A DNA stretch of 64,000 bases from Prostheceraeus crozeri (taxonomy: Eukaryota; Platyhelminthes; Polycladida; Euryleptidae): positions 62,001-126,000 of the forward strand of contig CAJQUW010016165.1 of assembly GCA_907163375.1 (NCBI GenBank). Direction: 5' to 3'. Of this stretch, positions 48,840-59,285 are shown piece by piece (the first letter of the stretch is position 1; every line of letters starts with the position of its first letter). The position numbers and the translations under genes were made by a program. The notes beneath the pieces are model-generated. The model was not told the DNA's origin, made no database searches, and saw only the letters and a list, made by a program, of their open reading frames with translations.

Positions 48840-49900
48840 TATCAGAAGAATGTATTCAAAATATTTATTAAAAAATGGAAACCTCAAAAAATGGAAGAAA
48901 CCTCAAAAATGGAAGAATCTTCGAGAATATATCCTTCGTTAATAAATGAACATAGTTCTACTTTAATGGACATTGAAAAGATGAACCTTGAAAAACACAA
49001 AGATAGAGTACGTTATATGAAAGATAAGGAATCACAATTATTATTAAGATTAGAGCATTATGATAAATTAAGAAAGAGATGGTCTAACGTTAGGAATGTA
49101 ACACAAGGTATAGGAATATTTTTAACAGTAAGTTTAGGTGCTTCCACAATTGTTATTTCTTCAGGCGCTCTTACAATTCATGTTATTGTTACTGCTTTGC
49201 ACTCTGATGATCGCCCAATTGTAAAGAACAGCTGCTTCCCGCATTCATGAAACAATGCAGTTGCTTCTCGCATTCATGAAATAGTACATTTCAGAACAAA
49301 CAGCTGTTACCCTCACTTATACAATTACTAAATGCGCTGCCAGTTTTCCGTCCAAATCCAGAACCAAAACCGCTTTTGAATCCAGAACTGCTCAGAAATT
49401 GGCAGCGATTCATTGGTTTATTTGAACTCTGTGGTTTTAGAAAGTTACAATTGCCACGTCAACTTTGTCATAGGGATTCCATTGATGCTTATAAACTGTA
49501 TCTCATTTAACAAATTGTTGACAGTTAAAACGTAGACAGTTAATAGAATTTTTTCATTTAAAATGAATGGTGAAAATCTGACTTAGTTATCTCCCAGAGC
49601 TTTTAGTCTGACTGAGTTCTTTAAATTATATGGCAAACAAACAACTACGAATTTCGACCTAAAGAAAATTGCTAATCAATTAGGAATAAAAAATCTCCAT
49701 GTGTTAATGAGAGATGAACTACAATTCCTAAAAAATAAGCCATCTATAAATTTTGTAACAAATCTTCACACATCAGACCAAAAAGGAGTACATTGGTCAG
49801 CAGGACAAAAGAATACTAATGTGGAAAACTATTGGTTCGACTCACATGGACTTCCCCCTACAAATGATTGTCGAAAGTTCACCGAATAAGATGGTTTGCT
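48840..49900 (+). pseudogene. Virus-like fossil (Polinton/adintovirus-like), broken
   Basis: Two recognisable parts remain. The first (48,891-49,250) encodes a small protein with a charged, probably coiled-coil N-terminal half and a hydrophobic membrane-type segment. Such proteins accompany Polinton/adintovirus-like elements in invertebrates. The second (about 49,560-49,890) resembles the N-terminal half of an adenain-like (Ulp1-fold) cysteine protease, with a VHW motif and YWFDSHGLPP. The element is incomplete and broken more than once. No capsid, polymerase or integrase parts and no terminal repeats were seen. The family assignment is tentative, since Ulp1-like proteases also occur in other mobile elements. 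No age estimate is possible from one copy. Confidence 0.4.
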
Positions 49901-50211
49901 GAAATCTTTGCAAGTTAGCAGTCGCTAACATGGTTATTAACATGGTCATCGTGCTTAAGGGTGTTTTCACCTAGATCATTCTAAAAGCATGGAAGTGCGG
50001 TGTGCCAAGATATAAGTTTCACGAAGATTTTGCGATTTGGATCAAAATGCTTTCTTGCAATTGTTGTCAGATCTTCACAACTCTTCAAAACATGCTTATC
50101 GTTGCTCCCCTGAGATAGACAGGATTCATCGCAAACTTTAAGACGGCTCTAGGTCTGACATTAGATATCCGTAAGAACTATAGTCATTAAGTCTGTGTTT
50201 TTGTCTTACAG

Positions 50212-50360
50212 AAGTGGCAATCGACATCGACTATGGTTCCAGAGCTAATCTTCCAGGAACATCACGACACGACTTATATTTAGAACTATTAGCCGGCGTT
50301 AAAGAGAGTTTAACCCCTTCGACACCAATGCCGAAGAGCCAATCTCAACAATGTCAATAA
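50212..50360 (+). CDS. Candidate terminal exon, unknown product
   Basis: A strong acceptor (TGTTTTTGTCTTACAG, ending at 50,211) is followed by an open segment of 48-49 codons that ends at TAA 50,358-50,360. The peptide contains VAIDIDYGSRANLPGTSRHD and LYLELLAGVKESLTPSTP. I do not recognise a domain. The splice context and non-repetitive composition are the only support. It could be a host exon, or part of the adjacent fossil. Confidence 0.25.
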
Positions 50361-50474
50361 CGTATTACAGCATTACACTATCCATAGCAATATGCATGGC
50401 TGATACTACTGACAGAAGTAATTTGACAGTAGAATGTAATATCTGTAGATTTTTGTTTTTCAAGTTCTATATGC

Positions 50475-52315
50475 TATTAAAGATGCACCGATGGGAAGGG
50501 ATTTGCATATGGCCTCTCATATAAACCATACCAAGAGCTCGTATGTCATCGTAAGACAGACAATCACAGATAGAATAGTTCGGTATATACAGATCACATG
50601 CGAAAGTAAGTGAGTATTCATGTGAAAAGCATACCAAATGTCTGTAAATATGCGAGAATCTTGAATCAATTGCTAGTTTCAATTGTATGTGAGTTTGGCA
50701 TCAATTTGTATGTTATTTTTGTATCCAGCGATTTTTAGTGTGGTTATAATCCAATACTGTAAATCGCTCAATACCAATCACGTACGAAGGATGCATACCA
50801 AAATATTTTTTTGGTTTCTTTCAGTATATATTTGTGTGCTTTTCGTATGTTATTTCAAGTGTAGTATGCTTTATATACTAAAGCCATACCAGCACAAGGT
50901 TAAAAGAAAGCATCAATTATGTTAAAGTACGTTGATTTAAGGCCTTTTGTCAATAAAGATCACGCTAATGTTACTATTATTTTGCAAGTAGTGAGATCAA
51001 AAACTTTCACTGACTCAAAAAAAAATCGAGGATTTGCCTGTCCGTGTCATTTTTTTTGAAAACTTAATATACATAGATGCAAAAGCGTTGATATCACACA
51101 AAATAAGTCAATGTGAGTATTTCACAGGTGATATGCGACTAATTACATGTCTATGAAAAATGCTTAATTTAAAGCACTTTTTTTATTGTAATATATATTG
51201 TACGATATGTGATCAATCTTGTACGATCCGATATTTGATGTCTATTGCTATTTTTCTCACAATGAAATAAAGACTCACAGTTATCTCAGAAAATCGTGGC
51301 GTCGAACTTCTAAAAATTATCTATATGATAATTAGAAACCTGACGTTTATATCTTGCAATTTCCTCAAAAAATTGAAATACCTACAGAAACTAATAAGCC
51401 TGACGGGACCCAAATAGACGGACCCTTATTGCGACCTAGAAATATCTATGTACAATGTATGTATTCAAACGTACTGCAAGCAGAACTTTCACGTTCATGA
51501 CAGGGATGCTTTTAATTAAAAAAATGTTTAATGTCTTCATGTCAACGTGTAGCGACTTTACATCTTTTAATTTTCATCGTTTTGGAGATTCATCTCAGCT
51601 ACATTTCTGTGAACCAGCATCTCCTTGGGAACTTAACTTTGCAAGCTATATCGATTTAAGTATTTATACATTAAATGAAAGAAGTTTAGCTTTTGATTCA
51701 ATGAATGGTTAACGGTGACTAAGTGCAGCTATGAAGGTGAGATTGACATGATTACAACTTTGTGTATTATGTGTCATATTACCTGGCTTACAACGGGCTG
51801 TCTTGAAGGTCATTGAAAGACTTGAATTTGACGAAAAAAGTTATTAATTTTAAGCACCTGTGCGGTCAAATAATCATTAAGGATTTGGGTCTCCGAGATC
51901 ATAGCCTGCAGCAACGGACAAGACATTTTTCATGCATCCACGGGTTAATAAAACTCCATGAAATATTGCGGTCAATTATATTTAGATTGGGAAGCCAAGT
52001 GTCTAATGATCCAAGATCCATCAGACGCTTGGCCTTCCCAATCTAAACATTTTAGCAAATGTCGAGGCAAGGCATTTTTTTGCAATTACGGTTTATATTG
52101 ATCGATTATCAATGCATCAATCTATATGACAATCTCAAATTTGAGGGATTGGGCAGAATGAATACAAACTTGCGTCTCATACAAATCCTGAAATAATGAA
52201 GATGTATGATGTATCTATGAATGGTATATTGAAATGTGTTTTTTTTACGAATGGATTATGATCAAAAGTCATCAAAATACAGATCGCTTCATTAATCTCT
52301 GCACAATGGAGATCA
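50475..52315 (-). repeat. Repeat block, copy 2 (inverted relative to 18.7-20.4 kb)
   Basis: The stretch 50,500-52,096 is the reverse complement of about 18,862-20,420, including the two adjoining TA-target MITE ends at 50,730-50,775. The last 205 bp (52,105-52,310) match 18,657-18,861 in direct orientation. Identity is about 85-90% by eye. Confidence 0.65.
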
Positions 52316-52394
52316 ATCAAAGAACAGATGTAGGCCTGCTAATTTAAATAGATAATCAGAATGCATAAATTTTCTTTTTATTTTTCTTTCTTAA

Positions 52395-54574
52395 CCCTTA
52401 GACGGCCAAGCCACTTGATACTACGAGAATGGCCAAGGGGTGGTGATTTTAAACACCGCCATAATTTTTTATTCTAACCCAATTTTTAACCCAAAAGACT
52501 TTATTATTCCAAATGATATCTAATTATTCGAAATGAATCATTATCAGCAAAAAAGTTAGTTATTTGAGACACAGCATTGAATGCAAACGAAATTACTCTG
52601 TGATTTGCAAGCTGGAATTTCAGAAAGTCCGCATTTTCTTTGGTTTCGAGTGCATCGAGTGGTTTCTCGCTTTCTTCTTTACATCTTTGGCATCTGAACA
52701 GTTCTTGTCCAGCTGAAGGATTTGGAGGATTTTGTCTTGTGGTTCTTGGATTTGGTACTCTGATTCTGTGGGACATCAAGGAGACGATCTCATTTGGTAT
52801 TCCAACTGGATCACTCAATCGGAAACTCATATGCGGAGTCGCTAATTGCTCTGCGAGTTGAAGAAGAAATTGTCGTCTTCTAATCTTCTGTGGCAGACTT
52901 GTCTAATCCGAATGATGCAAGTTGAAAATAGTGTAGACATTAATGGCATTTATATCAAGGACATTTTGCATATGAACCATTGGCCATCGTCGAACACTCG
53001 TTCTGCATGAGTATGCCTTCGCCACTTGGCTAGCTGCATCAACACCGGCTTTAGTAGAATTGTAGTACTCTTGAATGGTATTCTTCTTTTTTGGAGTGTT
53101 AGTAACTTCTCCTGAGTGCATAGTGGAAAGCATATACACTTTACTCTTTCGCTTCACCTTGTAGCTTTGTAGAGTGACCTTTCGCTCGTCCTCAGAATAA
53201 GCAAACTTTGACTCATGCCTTCGGTTTCCTGATGCAGCACAGGAGGGATAAATCGCTTGTTTTCTTGTAGAGTTCCAACAAATGTTGTTTCCTTCTTTAG
53301 CAATTCAACTGCCATTTCCTTTGAGCTGAAAAATCTGTCGCCTGTGAGTGACATTCCGTCCATAGTTCAGGAAGGGTTCAGTCAAATGAAGGACAAGCTT
53401 CTTGCCCGTGTTGTTTGCTTTGTGGCCTGCGGCTGCATTAGGATCAGAAGGCTTCTTGCATGATGGCGATCCATTCAAATAATACCGATGTTTGGAATCA
53501 CAGGCCCAGTGAATAACCTCGCCAAACTTCCCCGGCTTTCTCGGATTGTAGACAGTATGAGGTGACCTGCACCGGGATGCCACCAATTGCTCGTCTACAG
53601 CGATGCACTCACTTGGAGTAAAGTAGATCCGCAGCCTTTCGTTCCATTTCATCCAAATATCTCTCATTGCAGCAAATGTATCTGTGAGCTTTCGATTTTC
53701 GCGGGTCTCTGGATCATCAAACCTCATACAACGGCTCCATATTCGAAACAAATTTCTGCCCATTGCCGTTCTGTAAAACGTTGAATATTGAGCACTCCAC
53801 AATTCATTTGTAGGGATGTGTTGATCGTTGTTTGCACCACGATAGTATAATATTCCCAAGTAAGCTTTCAATGACTCCATTGAGAGATTCACATGAATTC
53901 CAATATTATTCGCTTTTCTTTGGGAGTACCAAAGGTTTTCCTCTAACATATCTGGCGGGCAGAATAGTTCCCACGTTTCTGAGATTGCGTCTTCGCTTCA
54001 TTTGTAGGCCCCTCGTTATCTCGGTATACGTTCTCAGCATATCGTTTTCTTTCCGTACGAGCATTTTCCGACCATTTGTTTCCATCTTTGTCTGTCCACA
54101 TGTTATCCTGTTGAGCTGGTTCTTCTTACGGTTGCGGACGCATATAGCTTCTTGGAATTACGTCTTCTTCGTCTGTTGATGAGATATAATTATCAGGATC
54201 TTGCTCTGCTCTCACGTCATTGATTTGCACCACACAACTCTCATTGTCTCCACTTGAACTATCGCCATCCGATTCATTGATATCAAACAGTCTGTCTACA
54301 GCTACACGGGCAGCAGCTCTTCTTGGTCGTGATGAAGTTGCCATTGCATGCGAAGTAGAAATGAATTCACATCCACTCCCTTGTCAACACGCACATTACA
54401 CGCAAGATGCGATCGATGCAGGCGCCGCTGGAATGCGAAACTCTTCAGGGTTTAATGACAATACCCATAAACTAAAATTCATCAAGTTTCAGTTCCTATC
54501 GAGTTGTTGATTAGGAATGCAGACGAAAACTCCGAAGGGGTGGTGATTTTCACCACCCCTTGGCCGTCTAAGGG
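52395..54574 (-). mobile_element. piggyBac transposon, full length with TTAA sites
   Basis: Perfect 16-bp terminal inverted repeats (CCCTTAGACGGCCAAG) are bracketed by TTAA at 52,391-52,394 and 54,575-54,578. Subterminal inverted copies of GGCCAAGGGGTGGTGATTTT occur at both ends (52,433-52,455 and 54,535-54,565), typical of piggyBac architecture. The transposase lies on the minus strand and is decayed. At 2180 bp the element is near the usual size for the superfamily. Confidence 0.9.
52504..54344 (-). pseudogene. piggyBac transposase, decayed (DDD residues visible)
   Basis: The gene spans about 613 codons, the normal length. It starts at MATSSRPRRAAARVAVDRLF with an acidic N-terminal region (INESDGDSSSGDNES). 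The catalytic RNase H-fold domain follows, broken across frames. The three Asp motifs are visible: CIAVDEQLV (first), GDRFFSSKEM...FVGTLQENKRFIP (second) and AGVDAASQVAKAYSCRTSVRRWPM with NINAINVY-like sequence (third). A C-terminal CxxC (RCQRCK) remains of the Cys-rich TTAA-binding domain. At least three frame changes or stops separate the pieces, so the enzyme is inactive. Intact ends could still be mobilised by a related enzyme. Confidence 0.85.
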
Positions 54575-54578
54575 TTAA

Positions 54579-55384
54579 ATAGGTGCGGCTACATAGGATG
54601 AACTATTATGCTACAACTTTCACCTTGTTCCAGTGGCGGGCGCGATTCGATTACCGCGCGATTCAGAATCGTGTGACTCAGCGCACAATTAATCGAATAT
54701 GACACGATTCTGGATATTTTGAGATTCAGTAACTAAAGTTTACAGCTAATCAAGCTTGCACTATTTTTAATTTCTTGACCTTTTTTCTTTGAAAGTTTGA
54801 TAATTTAAATTGAGGGCATGTGACACACAGTCTATTTAGACTGAAATTATGACTAGCGCATTAATTAATGCGATACCCTATTTGTAAATGCTTGGAAAAA
54901 CAGCATAATAAATCAGAACTGCCATAATACTGCAAATCTGCCGACATAGAAGCACTGCAAGTACTATAAATCATATAATATTATATTAATATATATATTC
55001 ACCAGTTTTGGTTCTTTCGTCTTTATCAATCATATTTTATCTAACATAGCTTTAGGAGTACAGGTGTTTGCCGTTTCTTCTATCAGTCCCGAAAAAAGGC
55101 ATAATTATGCATCAATTAGGTCTAAATCACGCAATCAGACTTATAACGTTTGCAAAAATTGGCAAATGTAATAGAGACACGTCCTTAGACTTAACAATTG
55201 TAAGCACAAAAATTCTGTGACAGCCTTAAACACTGTGAAGCCTTGTAAAGGTTCGTCAACACGGTTTTTGAATGGCCCAAACTAGCTGAAAATATCTTGA
55301 ATTGGCACTCCATAATCTGTGTGATTATCAGCCGCACGGCACAGCCAGGATAGATAAACACAGAGTTGCCGATTGTGCGGTCAT
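54579..55384. other. No gene recognised
   Basis: AT-rich DNA with nothing recognisable. Confidence 0.4.
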
Positions 55385-56006
55385 TCAGCTTGCTCAGTCA
55401 TCTACTATCAAATATTTTTTTCCGTAATACCAGTCGTGAATTTGATAGAGTGATATTTAAGTAGATACGATTTCTTGTTAAGTTTATGCTCCTTGAGATC
55501 GTCGTCGTTGCTACTTGTCTAGCTATGTTAGCAAGACGTTTAGTTAGCTCTATCTTATAAAACAAGTTGATAAGCATTAATTCATTCAAACAATATTTTT
55601 TGTGCAATCATGTTGACTTATATATCTCAGACATAACTATTTTTGCTTTCATGAATTATAATATGTTTTTATTTCGGATTACATAATTACAAAATTACAT
55701 AATGCATAATTGTTGAAAGTTGAATACTTATTGATTGTTTATTAAATGCTTACATGTATTACATGTATTAACATGTATTAACATGTATACTTACATGTAT
55801 TAAAATCGAATTCAGTATTGTAAGTTTGACTCTTGAATGTCGTTATCTCACTACTCACAAAACAGTAGTAACATTGGTAAATTCTTTTAGTAATAACATC
55901 AACTTTTGTATTGACACAAGTCCTTAAATCAACATACTTTAGAGATAATTGATGCTTTCTTTCAACACTGTGCTGACATGGTTTTGAGCAATTTACATTG
56001 TATAAT
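55385..56006 (+). mobile_element. TA-target MITE, left-truncated copy
   Basis: It enters the MITE at CCGTAATACCAGTCGTGAAT and runs through ATGAATTATAATATG to a degenerate right end (GAGCAATTTACATTG-TA). A short 10-11 bp expansion of ACATGTATTA lies inside, at 55,748-55,802. Confidence 0.65.
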
Positions 56007-56009
56007 GAA

Positions 56010-56974
56010 CATCTAAGCCCTTTAAAGCCCTTTAAGATGAATACCTGAAGATTGATTGGCCTCTGATTTTAAGCTGGAGTAATGCATCTTCTGTAGATCG
56101 ACAATACAAGTTGCACATAATGTGTCTGATTATACTCTTGATAAATTGTAGGAACGACATTTCAAAATGATGAACGTGTAGAACGTTTTTAAGTATTTAC
56201 TTCTTTGTCATCCTGTTGCAGTATTTTGTATATTCATTTTTGCTTTTGTGGGCATGATCTTTCGACATGGGTCAACAATCCAGATCACAAACTGACTTGA
56301 TGAATATAAATGCTAATCATAAAACTTGGAAACCAGCTCGTACAATTTGCATTTTGCTCCAAGTATGTTCCCCCGGCGTGTGCCATAATTTTCATGCAAT
56401 TTCCATTCTAGGACTTTCCATGGTATTGCTAATTTCTATGCAGAAAACCTTTTCGACCAACTGAATTCGTCACTTCATATACGCGACTCAAGTCGGTCTT
56501 TTTGACTCAAATGGTAAATTAGACGCAAGAAGTATATTTGACTCCGGCTGAAGTAAATGAAAATTGAAGATAGACTTTTTGACGCAGTTGGCACATTTGA
56601 ATCAAAATCAATCAATGGACTGAAAATTCTGAAAGCTTCCTGTCGCTGTCGGACAATTTGACGCATTTAGTATATTTGAGTCAAAAACGATCGATAATGC
56701 GATTCGGTATATCAATATCTAAAATTCTGTCAGGTATCCTCTCAACGATTTCTTGTAACGAATAAAGCGCTTTTCTCAGAAGAGCAAGTTAACATGGAAT
56801 TAAATATTATGAAATGACACACATAGTGTTATAGGAACATGAGTATTTCGTCACTGACACTGAGTGCCTCTATTCTGGAAAATTGATGTAACTCTTTACT
56901 GTTTGCCTGTCTGCTCGGCGAGCATTTCGGGCAGGAGATACCCGAGTAAAAAAATATGCTATGCTTAATAGGTA
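56010..56974. other. No gene recognised; weak foldback at 56,495-56,695
   Basis: TTTTTGACTCAAAT near 56,497 and its complement near 56,685, with TTTGACGCA variants between, suggest a small inverted-repeat element. No gene was seen. Confidence 0.3.
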
Positions 56975-57205
56975 GTTTAGTAAGCACCATAGATAAACTG
57001 CCAAGTTTTATAATAACTGCCTAGTATGGCGCTGCGTAAGCTATCCATGTTTTGCTTAGTAAGCACCATAAATAAACTGCCAAGTTTTATAATAACTGCC
57101 TAGTATGGTGCTGCGTAGGCTGTCAATGTTCTGTCTAGCATAAAGCCTATAAATAAACTGCGAAGTTTAATATTAATTGCTTAGAATGGGACTGTTAGAC
57201 CCAGC
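56975..57205. repeat. ~80-bp tandem repeat, about three units
   Basis: TAAGCACCATA.ATAAACTGCC recurs at about 56,981, 57,060 and 57,140, each time followed by AAGTTTTATAATAACTGC. The first two units are nearly identical and the third has diverged. Confidence 0.85.
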
Positions 57206-58443
57206 AAGCTGTGTGCTAAATATGAAAACATCATTGAGATCATTGCGCTTCCCGCAGTTGCTGCCGATGAAATTTACAAAACAATTAATAGTGAAACTTT
57301 TATTGTATTAACATAGGAACAGCTAGGACTCATACACAATATACTGTACAACTGGATAGTGGAAAAAATTCATTCACATCAGATAAGAGCATGCATGCAG
57401 TTGATCCAATTCTACGATGCGCTGAAATAAATAACTAGATAAAAGTAAACATTCACAGAAAAATTGGATAAAAATGTCTGGCCCTCTAAGTTTCTTCAGT
57501 GAATACTTCCTTAAGTTTAAGAAAGCAGTTCCAAAGTCTTTTAAAGGACCCCAAGCTGCATTACTTATGAAAATAGCAGTTTCTCCGTCGTCGTGGACAG
57601 TATAGCAAGGTTTTCGTCTGGTCTAACAAATTACTCAACGCATGTAGAGAACATATTTTCACAACTTCATCAAAATTCTGATCAAAAGTTTTTGAAAAAT
57701 ATATAACAATTTTCAATACTAATAATTACAATAATGTTTATCATCTCACATGAAAGCAAAATATCGACAGCACGAAACATAAATATAGGAAGATTGTTTC
57801 TGCCTCGCTACATTTGTTTAAATAAAATTTGGATATGTAAAGACAAAGGAGAGAAGGTAAGGTACACCAAAAGATTGTGCTCTTACGTTTTCCATAAATA
57901 TATTGGAATACATTTCTGGGCCGCCTTCAAAAAATAGTGATGAATTTTGACAGATGATACTATGAAGTGACCATGTCAACGGTTAAAAGCTTCTTATCGA
58001 ACAATGTTTGCAACAATATTTTAGCAGTCCGCAAGTGCATATCGAGAGGCACTGATAGTGGAAGTCTCCTTATAGAATTCAGAGGCTACATACCTTTAAC
58101 ACTGAACATTGTTTTGTCAGCACTTGGTTGTCGATGAGAATCTCCTCCCAAACGCAGCGGCTTTTCGATAGGAAATATCGTCTTGTATCCGCATCTAAAA
58201 TTGAGATAAACAACATATCAACATAGGGCTACTACACGATAAAGCTTCATTTTTTGCACAGGCACACGAAATTTCGGAACCTCCACTAACGTATCATGAA
58301 GCATGCAATTGAAGAATTAGTAATTATTAAAAAGTAGGCTACACTCAAACTCAGCAAACGTTAAACCCTCCCTCTGCAGTTTAGAGACAAAAATCTCATC
58401 TCTCGAACTTTGATATGACAACTCTTACCCTCGCCGCTTGCTG
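57206..58443. other. No gene recognised
   Basis: AT-rich DNA with short frames and no signature. Confidence 0.4.
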
Positions 58444-59285
58444 CAAGGTTGGGCAAAAACTTGGGGTCAAAACCCAAAACCTAAGTTTCAATAAATGAAT
58501 GAAATCAAGTAGACGAAGTGCATTCTTTGTATTTTGTGCTGACATAAAGATTCTTCTATAGGCCAAAATTCTTATTGGTCCCATGAGAAGTGTGGTATTA
58601 GTGGGAAACGATTTATTATTGCAATAATTAATGTAATTAGTCGCCTAAGTACATGTATTACGTCATAAAGTTTTCTTTTAATTTAACCTACACTGATATA
58701 CTGACTAATTGAAGATCTTTGATTTAGTTATGATTGAGTTACACATCGCTCATAGCAAAGCAATTGTTTTTCATTTTATCATTCAGAAATATAAACAAGC
58801 TTGATAAATATTATAGCTGCGCAGTAAGTGAATGGTTAAACATATTTAGAATGCGAAATCGGAATGATTTTATTTTTTGGATAAATGTCGGCCATCGCAG
58901 AAAGTTAAGGGTGCGAAGATAACTGCGAAGATGTAAAATATGCGGAATATATAATAATTCAATATGCACAAATGCAGCAAAAGACATGTAAACTTACAGT
59001 AGATACAATATGTATGAACTGTCAATGCGCGGTATTGTCAAGCCCAGAATGAAATAGCTAATAATCACCAGTATCTCACTTTTGAAATATTCTGTGAATC
59101 CAGTGGAAATTTGATAAAATATCAGAACTTTATTTTATGCTCTTATCCTGTAGCTCTCCTAAGATTCAAATCAAAATACTAATTTTTGTAACTTGATCTG
59201 TATAGGCCTATATTCAGCATTAATAGAAAACCCAAGTTTTGTATCACTTACCCAAGGTCGACCCAAAACCATAGGTCCAACCTTG
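58444..59285. mobile_element. hAT-like MITE
   Basis: The ends are inverted CAAGGTTGG(G/A)C and G(T)CCAACCTTG, and the same CTTGCTG direct repeat lies on both sides (58,437-58,443 and 59,286-59,292). If one terminal base is counted differently, the duplication is 8 bp (GCTTGCTG). A second inner pair (CTTGGGGTC / GTCGACCCAAAAC) supports inversion. There is no coding capacity, and the hAT assignment is by TSD size and terminus style only. Confidence 0.55.

Noticed and set aside
18657-52315. One large inverted duplication joining the two PLE copies and the two repeat blocks
   Set aside because: Distances differ (about 1 kb versus 7 kb between block and PLE) and intervening DNA does not match, so these are independent insertions.
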